22,651 bases of DNA from NCBI GenBank assembly GCA_045661225.1, contig JAZRFF010000043.1, forward strand, positions 1 through 22,651, written 5' to 3'. The stretch is from HGM04593 sp045661225. GTDB lineage: Bacteria > Bacteroidota > Bacteroidia > Bacteroidales > Bacteroidaceae. The position numbers were made by a program, and so were the translations under genes. This document shows positions 1-8,771 of the stretch, piece after piece (the first letter of the stretch is position 1; each line of letters begins with the position of its first letter). The notes beneath the pieces are model-generated. The model searched no databases and was not told the DNA's origin. It worked only from the letters and a program-made list of their open reading frames with translations.

Positions 1-125
1 TGTTCTTTTGTGGCCAAAAGAACCAAAAGCCCCGGCACGCGGGAAAATCAGTCGAAGCGCCCTCTTGCTCGTAAACCGCCGCAGGGCGCTGTTACTCGTT
101 CGGACGTTTCTTGTCACTTAATGCT
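1..125. repeat. Hairpin-rich non-coding repeat block
   Basis: Two perfect inverted repeats are visible. The first pairs GTTCTTTTG (2-10) with CAAAAGAAC (15-23) around a TGGC loop. The second pairs AGCGCCCT (56-63) with AGGGCGCT (83-90). No convincing coding frame crosses the block. From general familiarity, hairpins of the CTTTTGTGGCCAAAAG type recur between genes in Bacteroidales genomes, but copy number cannot be checked from one window. The block runs directly into the 86-bp tandem array, so the two may be one composite element. Confidence 0.55.
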
Positions 126-375
126 TTTAACCGCACTGCGTGCGATTGAAACTTGGCTGCGCTCGTTGCGTGCGTAAATAAATTTCCGCACACTCGCTTG
201 CACTTTTCCCCTTTAACCGCACTACGTGCGCTTGAAACTTGGCTGCGCTCGTTGCGTGCGTAAATAAATTTCCGCACACTCGCTTGCACTTTTTCGCTTT
301 AACCGCACTGCGTGCGATTGAAACTTGGCTGCGCTCGTTGCGTGCGTAAATAAATTTCCGCCCACTCGCTTGCAC
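126..375. repeat. Three-copy 86-bp tandem repeat
   Basis: Copies begin with TTTAACCGCACT at 126, 212 and 298, an exact 86-bp period, and the third is cut short near 375. Each copy holds ACTTGGCTGCGCTCG, GCGTGCGTAAATAAATTTCC and a final ACTCGCTTGCAC. Copies differ by a few substitutions, such as CTGCG against CTACG near the start and CACACT against CCCACT near the end. Because 86 is not a multiple of three, the frame changes from copy to copy, so the minus-strand open frames through the array are repeat artefacts rather than genes. The array ends about 110 bp before the tail fibre gene. Confidence 0.85.
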
Positions 376-453
376 AAGCTTTCCGTTTTCAGTTTTCAGT
401 TTTAACCTTTAACAAAATAGCAATACAACAACCACCCAAGGCCGCCACGGTAA

Positions 454-461
454 TAAATTCG
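454..461 (+). promoter_or_regulatory. Possible -7 element for the tail fibre gene
   Basis: TAAATTCG is a one-mismatch match to the Bacteroidota -7 element TAnnTTTG and lies 27 bp before the ATG at 489. No clear -33 TTTG was found at the usual distance. Transcription may instead enter from phage genes to the left of the window. Confidence 0.25.
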
Positions 462-488
462 CAGCAAAAAACAAAAAACTATCAACCT

Positions 489-3400
489 ATGGAAAAAGAG
501 AAACAAAGACTGCTTTACCGAAGCCTTGCCGACGGAAAAGAAACCCCGTGGCAGACAGCAACCACACTTGACGAACTTATTTGGGAAGGCCCCTACTCCA
601 TTAAGCTCACCGATGGCGAGAGCACATTCACGCTACCACTAAGCATCAACCCCGGAGAGATAGCGAGCCTCCTTGTAAAGGACAGCGCACCCGACAGCAA
701 ACTATCGACAGCACGCACAACGGTTCAAACCCTTTCACACACCAACAGCCCAACAGGCATCTTGGAGCGCTGTACACGCAGTTGCACCTACAAGAACAAC
801 AAACCCGTATGGAGCAAGTGGGAGAATCCCGGCAGCAACGACAGTGGCATAAACGTCAGCTGGGGAACAGCATCGAACATTAACAACTACACCACACAAG
901 GCACATACATAATCACCGGCGAACGCAGCAACGCCAATGACAACCTGCCAATAGAGAACAGCGCACCCGGACACACAATTTCGGCACGCCTGTTCGTGCT
1001 CGACAGCAGTATAAACCCACAAGAGGTATGCGTTACACAAGTGCTTATGATTGGCAACCGTTTAGGTAACGACGGAAACACATATATACGCACAGGCAAC
1101 GCCACGAGCATCGCTGCGTTGCAATCAGCATCAAGCAGCCAATGGGGCAAATGGGGAAAGTTACAACAAAATATCGAGGTTGGGCAAACTGCGTCGTTCA
1201 ACACCTACATCGACAACGGCATCTACAGCGGCGTGTACACCAACGGCAACACACAGTTCGAGACCTTTGTAATGGTAGTCATCAACAACTACGCTATTGC
1301 CGGTGCCACAGGACGTACAAGAAGCATAAGTCAGTTTAAATACGCACTAAACATCGATGGCACATTCAGCTACAACACCCGCACAGGGCAAGGAAACAAC
1401 ACAATCACCTGGGGCAGCTGGGTAGCCTTGAACGCAGCCACCACAACCGATATTCTGGACAACAGCGTCACAGCGCAGAAACTAAGCAGCGATGTTAGGG
1501 AGAAAATTGAAAAAACAGACACACTCGAGAAGAACATCGCAAAGGAAAAAACCGCCCTTATTAACGGTGACACCATTGTAGGCGTAGCCCGCGATGTATA
1601 CTCACGACAGGGCAAGACCGACACTGCCACATTCCTGCGCCGTACCACAGCCGGTGGCACAAGCATAAGCGACGGTGTAGCAAGCATTAAGCATATAGGA
1701 GGATACTGTGTAAAAAATTTAATTGACGGAACATTCGCTGATAGTACAACATATAAAGGAGATGTTACAAACATTACCATAATAGGAAATGGTATAATAA
1801 AAATAAGTTCAGTAACCAATATGCCCTATTCGGCAATATATCACCAATATCAATCATTTTCACACACTCATATATATTATAATTACGCAGAAGTCCTTAT
1901 AAAATCAGGGAAATCTGTTACTATATCTATTAACGGTTGTACAACAGGAACAACAAGCAGAGAAATAGGAATATGGCATTCACTATCAGCATACGGTAAA
2001 AATACGACAGAACTAAAAAATGCCTGCATTAGAGTAACGAATAATGACAATAATGAAGCTGTAGCTTACATCAAAAGGTGGTTCATTTTAGACCTTACCG
2101 AAATGTACGGCGACGGCAATGAACCCACCAAGGAAGAGTGCGACAAAATGTTCGCCACTATGGGCACCCTGCCACAAGGCATAACCGTTGCACAGCCCAC
2201 CGGGTTCAAAAGCATTGGGTTCAACCAGTGGAATCCCGCGAACAAGCTTGAAGGCAAAGGTATCATCAATAATACTATAACCGATGCCGAGACCGACATT
2301 GCCTTTATGGAGTGTTTGCCTTGCAAGGTTGGTACAGGTGAGAATAACGGTTACATTATTGGTTACGGCGAGGGAGATAGTTGGAACGACACAGGTGTCG
2401 AGGTCTATTTCTCGCCGAACAGTGTATTCGACACCGACGGGACATATATACAGAAGCTCACCAAAGACGCAACCTACAACACATACGTTCCTCGTGTTGC
2501 CGGCTACCTGTTTATTGTAACGCCAACTACCGAGAAACTATGCGCCCACCTGCACTGGAGCGGCGACCGCGAGGTCACCGACTACGAGGAATATGTTGAA
2601 AGCAACGTCACATTGCCCACAATTTCACAGATGAGTGAATGGGGGTTAGCCGGGTTAGTATCGGTAAAAGACACTATTGACCTTGATGAAAATAAATACA
2701 CAAAGACTATTGACCGAATAAACCTTAAAGAGGCAACATTCAGTAAAATCACAAGATATTGGAGAGCTTATGTTTCCAGAGAGCAAACAGTTTACAGCAA
2801 CGTTGACTTTAGCGTCGGCGGTCTTCAATTCTACACAGACATCAATAACGGTGAAAAAATAGAAGGTGATTATAATAACGTGACAGATGTGTTTACCGAT
2901 ACTAATGGAGTTGCTTACGCTCGTGCCGAGAATTACGATATGCCCAAAAACCTGTTTTTTATAACTTTGCCTAATTTAAACCCATCGGGATTTGACACAA
3001 GTAAAAAACCAATTGCCCTTTCGGGTTACTTCTCGACGGAAAAATACACTAAGAGTATTTTTTCAAACAATGCCCTGTTTTTTGCTTTCAACAAACTTGG
3101 TATAACACATACAGCAAACAGTGTAGAGGATTTAAAAAGTTCTTTAGCGGGAATGCCTGACAATGATACAATGCTGTATTACCCGGCAACGCCTGTAGAG
3201 TACCCCATTGTAACAAAAGCCGCCCCCAACTACATAGGCAGCGACTATGGCGTTGAGCAATTTACCGGCAGCAAAGTTCCTTTGGCCACGAACATACTCT
3301 TTTATATGCGTTCACTCGTGAGCGAGACGCGCAACTTCCTCGACAGGCTTTACAAGAACGCTGACAAGTCTGAAACCAAAGAGGTTGCGGATTATATCAC

Positions 3401-4160
3401 GAATGGTATCGAGGGTAATAAAGAACTTGCTACTAATGCTCCTAATCTTGCATTGAGAGCTTTGTTTATTGCCATTGGCGCAGAGTATAACGATACTGAA
3501 AGCGACAAGACAAAGACAACCTCTTGGGGAGAAACTATAATTCATAAAGCAGGGCATTACAATCTTAACGGTCTTGGAGACATCACAGAAGAAGAAATGG
3601 CAGCTATCTATGCAGCAAACAAGATGGTATATAGTAATAATATTTCTGGAATTTATTTTAAGAACACCAATATTAGAACAAATATATGCAGGTATGGAGT
3701 TGGTTGGCAAGAAGGAGATGGTGTTACTAATGCTTCACGCGCCTTCTATGGAGCAACAAATATTGAGATTGCTGTTATTGCGAACCCAAATTGGAGCACA
3801 GACAATGTTTACTGCTTTCAGGCAGGATACATTTCATCAATGTTTGATTTCTGTACAAAATTAAGGGAGATAAAAGGAATAATTAGTTGCGCTTCCAAGA
3901 AATCCGACGGTTTTCTATATGCATTTAGAAATTGTGGGGCATTAGTAAGTGTAAAGATATACAAACTATATCAAAGTATATCATTCAAGGATTCACCTTT
4001 AATTAACGAAGAAAGTTTAGTATATATAATAGAAAACGCAGATCCACAATCTGCAATTACTATTACCCTACACCCTAATGCCTATACAAGACTAATAAAT
4101 AATGTAAATATAGTCAACGCACTTGAAAAACAACCACTAATAACTATAGTTTCAATTTAA
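489..4160 (+). CDS. Phage-type tail fibre / receptor-binding protein
   Basis: This 1223-residue protein probably forms the host-contacting fibre of a phage tail or tail-derived particle. It has no signal peptide. The first third (about 1-315) holds three tryptophan-pair motifs, VWSKW, QWGKWGKL and TWGSWVAL, of the kind seen in pyocin-knob-like modules. A linker with DNSVTAQKLS near residue 322 is common in tail fibres. Near 534 lies DLTEMYGDGNEPT, a motif recurrent in phage tail proteins, followed near 574 by SIGFNQWNP. The last 110 or so residues contain FDFCTKLREIKGI and FRNCGALVSVKI, which read like BspA-type leucine-rich repeats. Base composition switches abruptly between modules, notably AT-rich stretches near 1690-2090 and 3420-4160. 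No other structural phage gene is in view, so whether this is part of an intact prophage, a remnant or an orphan fibre is open. The ATG at 489 is the first start in a frame open for over 3.6 kb. Confidence 0.75.
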   Translation: MEKEKQRLLYRSLADGKETPWQTATTLDELIWEGPYSIKLTDGESTFTLPLSINPGEIASLLVKDSAPDSKLSTARTTVQTLSHTNSPTGILERCTRSCTYKNNKPVWSKWENPGSNDSGINVSWGTASNINNYTTQGTYIITGERSNANDNLPIENSAPGHTISARLFVLDSSINPQEVCVTQVLMIGNRLGNDGNTYIRTGNATSIAALQSASSSQWGKWGKLQQNIEVGQTASFNTYIDNGIYSGVYTNGNTQFETFVMVVINNYAIAGATGRTRSISQFKYALNIDGTFSYNTRTGQGNNTITWGSWVALNAATTTDILDNSVTAQKLSSDVREKIEKTDTLEKNIAKEKTALINGDTIVGVARDVYSRQGKTDTATFLRRTTAGGTSISDGVASIKHIGGYCVKNLIDGTFADSTTYKGDVTNITIIGNGIIKISSVTNMPYSAIYHQYQSFSHTHIYYNYAEVLIKSGKSVTISINGCTTGTTSREIGIWHSLSAYGKNTTELKNACIRVTNNDNNEAVAYIKRWFILDLTEMYGDGNEPTKEECDKMFATMGTLPQGITVAQPTGFKSIGFNQWNPANKLEGKGIINNTITDAETDIAFMECLPCKVGTGENNGYIIGYGEGDSWNDTGVEVYFSPNSVFDTDGTYIQKLTKDATYNTYVPRVAGYLFIVTPTTEKLCAHLHWSGDREVTDYEEYVESNVTLPTISQMSEWGLAGLVSVKDTIDLDENKYTKTIDRINLKEATFSKITRYWRAYVSREQTVYSNVDFSVGGLQFYTDINNGEKIEGDYNNVTDVFTDTNGVAYARAENYDMPKNLFFITLPNLNPSGFDTSKKPIALSGYFSTEKYTKSIFSNNALFFAFNKLGITHTANSVEDLKSSLAGMPDNDTMLYYPATPVEYPIVTKAAPNYIGSDYGVEQFTGSKVPLATNILFYMRSLVSETRNFLDRLYKNADKSETKEVADYITNGIEGNKELATNAPNLALRALFIAIGAEYNDTESDKTKTTSWGETIIHKAGHYNLNGLGDITEEEMAAIYAANKMVYSNNISGIYFKNTNIRTNICRYGVGWQEGDGVTNASRAFYGATNIEIAVIANPNWSTDNVYCFQAGYISSMFDFCTKLREIKGIISCASKKSDGFLYAFRNCGALVSVKIYKLYQSISFKDSPLINEESLVYIIENADPQSAITITLHPNAYTRLINNVNIVNALEKQPLITIVSI

Positions 4161-4163
4161 ATT

Positions 4164-4352
4164 ATGAACAAGTTAATAAAAAAAGAAGGTATTTATTATA
4201 CCCAAAACGATGAAAAGCTTCCAATTGAAGAACGTGTATTTTTTCGTGAAGGCACGGGCATTTCCGCTACAAGCGAATTCTACCGAATTGCAACAGAAGA
4301 AGAAATTTGTATATGGCTGGAAATGCAAAATATAACAGAAACTAAAGATTAG
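4164..4352 (+). CDS. Small hypothetical protein after the tail fibre gene
   Basis: This 62-residue acidic protein starts 3 bp after the fibre stop codon and is almost certainly cotranscribed. It begins MNKLIKKEGIYYTQNDEKLP and contains a TEEEICIWLEMQ segment near the C-terminus. There is no signal peptide, membrane segment or cysteine pair. Small genes directly behind tail fibres often encode chaperones or accessory proteins, but I see no motif that assigns such a role here. Composition is AT-rich, like the 3' end of the fibre gene, so the two may travel as one exchangeable cassette. The frame is followed at once by the palindromic terminator, which supports it as the last gene of the unit. 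Confidence 0.6.
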   Translation: MNKLIKKEGIYYTQNDEKLPIEERVFFREGTGISATSEFYRIATEEEICIWLEMQNITETKD

Positions 4353-4355
4353 TAC

Positions 4356-4391
4356 AAGAGCCGTAATAATGCTAGCATTATTACGGCTCTT
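4356..4391. terminator. Perfect 36-bp palindrome, likely bidirectional terminator
   Basis: AAGAGCCGTAATAATGC and its exact complement meet at a central GCTAGC, so all 36 bases are self-complementary. It sits between the convergent ends of the fibre unit (stop at 4352) and the polysaccharide locus (stop at 4418). Plus-strand reading ends in CTCTTTAATA, a short T-run; the minus side has only a weak T-run. Position and symmetry favour a shared terminator. Confidence 0.75.
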
Positions 4392-4417
4392 TAATATACA
4401 TACAAGTTCAAACTCTC

Positions 4418-5554
4418 TCAATACACAAAATCGGGTCTTTTAGAAAAACCAAGAATCCAATTATAAACCTGAAGTATCTGACTACCAACAATTTCCTTTG
4501 AGAATTTCTCTTTCAAGACTCTAAAACCATTCTCTCCCATTTCTTGCAACCTTTCATTTCCACTGTTTATAGCCTTTTCAATGGTAGCATTTAGTTCTTC
4601 TTGATCATAGTTTATCCACCACCCACAATCATACTCCTCAAGTACACTCCAAGGAGAACCTTTAGTTGCAATACAAGGCAAGCGTTTAGAAAGCCCTTCT
4701 AAAATAACATTTCCAAAATTCTCAAACTCACTAGGCATTACAAGCAACGACAACGAATCAAGAACACACTCCTTTTCTTTTCCGCTTAGGAATCCACAAA
4801 ACCTAATATTATTAACATTTAAATTGCTAGCAATTTCTTTCAATTCATTCTCATAGACACTATCACCACCACCAATTATTACTAATTCCAAATTGCTGTA
4901 CTTATTATTTAAATAAGAAATTGCTTTTATCAATCCCTCTATATTCTTTCTCTTATGCAAACGTCCGAGATAACCAATCCTAAAGATCTTTTCATCAAAA
5001 ACCTTATTAAAATTTTCAATCTCGGGTGTTATATCAATTGGATTAGGAATAACAGCAACAGGATTCTTGAAACCAAGGTTACGATAATGCACCATCTCCT
5101 CTTCACAAGTCGCATGTATACAATTTGCATCTGACAGAACTTTAGATATAAAAAGTTTCATAAACAAAGACTTCTTGAAGGAAGATTTTTTAAGAGCCTG
5201 CGGATAAAGCATTCCACGTAAACTAACCAAATAAGGTTTATTCTTCTTTTTTGCAAACGAAGAAGTAAGTCTCACTGTATAATCCCACACACCTTGAGCA
5301 TGAAAAATATCACATTCACTGATAAAGCCTTTATTTTCAATAAGAGTAGATAATGATCCAAACCTTTCATCATAAGCCCTTTCCGACCATATTACAGGAA
5401 TCTTATCTGTACGCAACTTGCAGCCCTTTTCTTTGGCATTCATAAATATTCGTGCATCAACTCCTTGCTGAACAAGTCCCAACATTGCAAGGGAAGTACT
5501 CATTGCTGGACCACCAGTTTCAACATTCAGTGAACCGCTAAATAAAACTTTCAT
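4418..5554 (-). CDS. GT4-family glycosyltransferase (last gene of polysaccharide locus)
   Basis: A 378-residue GT-B fold enzyme expected to transfer a sugar from a nucleotide donor to a lipid-linked oligosaccharide on the cytoplasmic face of the inner membrane. Visible family features are a glycine loop with GGPA at 14-17, IPNPID at about 169-174, GRLHKRKN at about 197-204, IIGGGD near 226-231 and the donor-binding E-x7-E at E278 to E286 within SEFENFGNVILEG. Length is normal for GT4. It starts 12 bp after the stop of the preceding glycosyltransferase. The gene is AT-rich like the rest of the variable half of the locus. Donor and acceptor cannot be read from the sequence. Confidence 0.88.
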   Translation of the reverse strand: MKVLFSGSLNVETGGPAMSTSLAMLGLVQQGVDARIFMNAKEKGCKLRTDKIPVIWSERAYDERFGSLSTLIENKGFISECDIFHAQGVWDYTVRLTSSFAKKKNKPYLVSLRGMLYPQALKKSSFKKSLFMKLFISKVLSDANCIHATCEEEMVHYRNLGFKNPVAVIPNPIDITPEIENFNKVFDEKIFRIGYLGRLHKRKNIEGLIKAISYLNNKYSNLELVIIGGGDSVYENELKEIASNLNVNNIRFCGFLSGKEKECVLDSLSLLVMPSEFENFGNVILEGLSKRLPCIATKGSPWSVLEEYDCGWWINYDQEELNATIEKAINSGNERLQEMGENGFRVLKEKFSKEIVGSQILQVYNWILGFSKRPDFVY

Positions 5555-5566
5555 AATACTTACATA

Positions 5567-6661
5567 TTAAATATTTGCAAATAAGCCCAAAATACATTTC
5601 TGCAATCTTGCAGTCTCCTTTCGACTATTGTTATCCTCTAAAAGTTTGGGCATTCCTTTCAAGTACTCTTGATAATTGTCACATATCTTTTTAACAGCAT
5701 TTAAATAAGCCTCCTTATCGTCCCAAGCAACAATTTCGCCAACCTTATACTGCTTAAAAATAGATTTCAAAAATGGCTGTGGTGTTCCAATCATCGGGAT
5801 TCCAAGCGTAGCATACTCAAACACTTTATTCGGGGCACAATAATAATTGTTTAATCCCTCCATTGTATATGTAACAATACCAATCTTTGATGGAAGACTC
5901 TTCTCGTATAGTTCTTTTTGTGAAACTTTACCTGTAAACTCCACGCGGTTTTCTATACCAAGTTCTGATGTTTCCCTTGCAAGTTCACTCCTTGCAGGAC
6001 CATCTCCAATGAGCAACAGTTTAAAATCATCGGGCAGGAATTGCTGCATCTTCACATAAAACTCGACGTTTCTTGATTTCCCCAACACACCTTGATATAC
6101 AATTACGTTATCTTTTTGAACACATTGTATACTATCGGGAATATTTACGTCTGAAATATTCTGTACATAAGTACAATTCTTCAATTTATACACGTACTGT
6201 ATTATCCTCATTCTCTCATAATTAGCAGCAATTACAAGAGATGCGTGCTTAATACTTCTCTTTTCTAGGAAACAGAACAATTTCTCTCTCATAGAAACTT
6301 TCGAACCTTTTTTGTAAAGTAATAGTTCATGGGCATCATACACCCATTTTTTCTGCATACACTTTCCTACTATTTTTCCAAGGTACGGCATAAAATAGTC
6401 ATGGCAATATACGAGGTCTATCTCATTTTTACGCTTTTTAATATACCTGTACACCTTGTACCAAAAGATAAATAAAGAAAAAGAGCCTTTCTTTATTTTA
6501 AAATTCACCGACTTAAAATAGGGCGACTCAAAACTATCGTCACTGTTCCAAGATATAAGTTCTATCTCACACCCAAGCTCGTGCAAACCTTTTGCAGAAC
6601 GGATAACTCTGGCGTCAGTCTGTATTGGACCATATACCACCATCAATATTCTCTTTTTCAT
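5567..6661 (-). CDS. GT4-like glycosyltransferase
   Basis: A 364-residue GT-B glycosyltransferase, probably acting on the repeat unit of the surface polysaccharide. The N-terminal half has RILMVVYGPIQTDARVIR, then DLVYCHDYFMPY and WVYDAHELLLY, typical acceptor-side segments of GT4 enzymes that resemble glycogen synthase. The C-terminal half has VYQGVLGKSRN, LLIGDGPARSEL and APNKVFEYATLGIPMIG, where FEYATLG occupies the usual donor-binding position. Its ATG overlaps the upstream polymerase stop as ATGA, a strong sign of translational coupling. Codon use is AT-rich, matching neighbours. The sugar transferred is unknown. Confidence 0.85.
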   Translation of the reverse strand: MKKRILMVVYGPIQTDARVIRSAKGLHELGCEIELISWNSDDSFESPYFKSVNFKIKKGSFSLFIFWYKVYRYIKKRKNEIDLVYCHDYFMPYLGKIVGKCMQKKWVYDAHELLLYKKGSKVSMREKLFCFLEKRSIKHASLVIAANYERMRIIQYVYKLKNCTYVQNISDVNIPDSIQCVQKDNVIVYQGVLGKSRNVEFYVKMQQFLPDDFKLLLIGDGPARSELARETSELGIENRVEFTGKVSQKELYEKSLPSKIGIVTYTMEGLNNYYCAPNKVFEYATLGIPMIGTPQPFLKSIFKQYKVGEIVAWDDKEAYLNAVKKICDNYQEYLKGMPKLLEDNNSRKETARLQKCILGLFANI

Positions 6662-7860
6662 ATGCGTTTTGTAATATTATTTCGTCCTATTTCTATACCA
6701 TATACGGCAAGTACAAAAGGTATTGCGTATTGCAAATAATAATCAGCAGTGAAATTAAGTAGGAAGAATGTATATAAAAACAATTTAAAGAACACAAACT
6801 CCTTATCTACTTTAATCTTGTATATTCTGCGCAACAGCCAGAAATACACAATTAACCCCAACAAGCCATATGTTATAAAAAGTGATACATAACCAGCATC
6901 GGAACGGTGGAAGTTATACATATCCTTTAAAAACTCGTCTCGTTTACCATACTCAGACTCTTTATGAGACACACCATTTCCAAATATTGTTGTAACAGGG
7001 TGAGGTGGAAATAATTCAAAACATAGCGAATACTCTTCATTTCTAAAGGCCAACTCACCTTTATCAGCATTTTCATTCTGATTTTGCGTAAGCTCAATCA
7101 TTGAAGACGTAACATCATTACTCATCAGTAGTTTTTCTCCACCAAAAAACAATGCAATTGACGCAAGTACTACAAGAACCGGTTTTCTTTTAAACAAGAA
7201 TACTGCTGTTACAAGTAAAGCCGCAATAATAATTGTTCTTGTTAATCGCAACACAATTAACACAAACAGACACACAGACAGAGTTACCCACAACCAACGC
7301 TTATCACTTGTTATAGCCCTATATAATGAATAAAAATATAGTAACACAACAAAACCAAGTCCAGGCAACCCCACAACCCTAAAGAAACCTCGGTTGTCAT
7401 TTATTTCATCTAACTGTCCAAAAACGACTCTCGGAGCTTGTGACACAGCATACATCCATAGAAAGAAATAAATAATAGAGAATACGGTTATTATAACTAC
7501 CACCTCTCTTTTAGTTACCTGTAATTCTTTTAAAACAAAGTAATACAATAATGCAAAAATTATTGCTCCGGCACGGAAAGTCAGCAAGAGCGATTGCCCC
7601 CATACAAAATATGCAACAAGATGTGTTATTAGCACAACTATTGTGAACCACTTAAAGAAATTTGTAAATGAACTACGCTGATACTTTTTAAGGAAGATAT
7701 CTTTAAAATACCTAAACAATAATGTTATACTTAATACAAATATTAACATCTTAGCGATACTTTGATTAATACCAACGTACCAAAAGCAGTTCATATATAT
7801 TATTGGTACTATAATAAGGACGAACCACCTAATTATTTGTGATTTTGCAAAATTACTCAT
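6658..7860 (-). CDS. wzy: Wzy-type O-antigen/capsule polymerase
   Basis: A 400-residue polytopic membrane protein with about ten to twelve hydrophobic segments spread over its length and a large hydrophilic stretch near residues 245-320. That loop contains IFGNGVSHKESEYGK and NFHRSDAGYVSLF, followed by a membrane segment with ITYGLLGLIVYFW. This pattern is characteristic of Wzy and O-antigen ligase superfamily proteins. It is expected to join lipid-linked repeat units in the periplasm. The family has very low sequence identity, so the call rests on topology and on its place among Wzx, glycosyltransferases and acyltransferases. It overlaps the upstream ATP-grasp gene by 8 bp and the downstream glycosyltransferase by 4 bp. 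A WaaL-like ligase is the main alternative. Confidence 0.75.
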   Translation of the reverse strand: MSNFAKSQIIRWFVLIIVPIIYMNCFWYVGINQSIAKMLIFVLSITLLFRYFKDIFLKKYQRSSFTNFFKWFTIVVLITHLVAYFVWGQSLLLTFRAGAIIFALLYYFVLKELQVTKREVVVIITVFSIIYFFLWMYAVSQAPRVVFGQLDEINDNRGFFRVVGLPGLGFVVLLYFYSLYRAITSDKRWLWVTLSVCLFVLIVLRLTRTIIIAALLVTAVFLFKRKPVLVVLASIALFFGGEKLLMSNDVTSSMIELTQNQNENADKGELAFRNEEYSLCFELFPPHPVTTIFGNGVSHKESEYGKRDEFLKDMYNFHRSDAGYVSLFITYGLLGLIVYFWLLRRIYKIKVDKEFVFFKLFLYTFFLLNFTADYYLQYAIPFVLAVYGIEIGRNNITKRI

Positions 7861-8764
7861 TTCTATTTATCGTCATTTTTTCGCCCAAAATATCATATAG
7901 TTCTTTTGAAGCAGTACTCCAACCTGGAGTAAAAGTTAATTCTCCAAGAATAGGGACACCATTTATATCATAAAAATCAACCCTAACAAATTCAAAATCC
8001 TTGGCAAGAATCTCTGCAATCTTTATCATAGTGTCAAATGAAGTAGGCTTCTTTAAAGTAGCATTCATTTCGTGATAACCTGATTGCAGTTCGGGATGTG
8101 GAGTCCAATCTAAATCGAAAACCGTAACCTTAAAATCATGGCTATTAGTGGTTCTATCAGTCATAGCCATAACATAGTATGCCTTTCCATTGACACAAAA
8201 AAACTTATAATCATTCAATGATTTACCTTTCTTAGTAGTCTCATAATCTATTAGCAGTTCTTCGGCAAGAATCAACGGTTTAATTTTTGAATAATGTGGT
8301 TGGCAAGTCCTTAATCCATAATCTATAGCTAACCACTTGTTCAGTTGCTTGTTTGTAGCCTTTATATCCAATTTTGATTTATCCTTTACTATAATGTTTG
8401 TTGCACTTGCATTATTTGTCTTTATGACAAAAGAATCGGGCAACACACTATAGTCAATCTTGGAAGCATCGTCCCACGTTCCATACAATTTGGGCAGATT
8501 TTCGCCGTAGCCATGCGCAGCAACATAGTCTCTTACTCCAACCTTATCGGCCAATAGGCTCCATTTAGTAGTGTCCGTACGAAACGCTAAATATGCGATT
8601 TTATCATAAAGTGTCTTTGGGTTATCAATATTAAGTTTGTAGCCTGTAACCCTCTTGTAGCGCATACAAAACAACTTTTCAGGATTTGTTCTACAAAGGT
8701 AGTTTTCGTATGCTTGTTTTACTTTAACTAATGGCCACAATAATGTCTTTAAAATCTTGTTCAT
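7853..8764 (-). CDS. TupA-like ATP-grasp protein
   Basis: A 303-residue protein resembling the TupA-like ATP-grasp family found in polysaccharide and teichuronopeptide gene clusters. Members are thought to ligate an amino acid or similar group to sugar carboxylates, which would suit the uronic acids predicted from this locus; that link is inference. Visible features are NPKTLYDKIAYL, DKVGVRDYV, VIKTNNASATNIIV, LAEELLID, DYKFFCVNGKAYYVM, VRVDFYDINGVPILGELTF and TPGWS near the C-terminus. I chose the ATG at 8764 (MNKILKTLL) rather than the in-frame TTG at 8779, because the TTG lies upstream of the 8772 stop of the remnant frame and the ATG gives normal spacing. The stop overlaps the next gene by 8 bp. 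Confidence 0.83.
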   Translation of the reverse strand: MNKILKTLLWPLVKVKQAYENYLCRTNPEKLFCMRYKRVTGYKLNIDNPKTLYDKIAYLAFRTDTTKWSLLADKVGVRDYVAAHGYGENLPKLYGTWDDASKIDYSVLPDSFVIKTNNASATNIIVKDKSKLDIKATNKQLNKWLAIDYGLRTCQPHYSKIKPLILAEELLIDYETTKKGKSLNDYKFFCVNGKAYYVMAMTDRTTNSHDFKVTVFDLDWTPHPELQSGYHEMNATLKKPTSFDTMIKIAEILAKDFEFVRVDFYDINGVPILGELTFTPGWSTASKELYDILGEKMTINRNE

Positions 8765-8771
8765 AGTATTT

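Noticed and set aside
92..375. Two overlapping minus-strand open frames of 65 and 82 codons
   Set aside because: They are translations of the 86-bp tandem repeat in shifting frames, show repeated ARNERSQVS-type blocks and have no independent support.
126..375. Possible CRISPR array
   Set aside because: Units are contiguous 86-bp tandem copies with no unique spacers and no cas genes in view.
735..2326. Long minus-strand frames opposite the tail fibre gene
   Set aside because: They lie wholly inside a strongly coding plus-strand gene and their translations are cysteine/valine-rich shadow sequence without recognisable domains.
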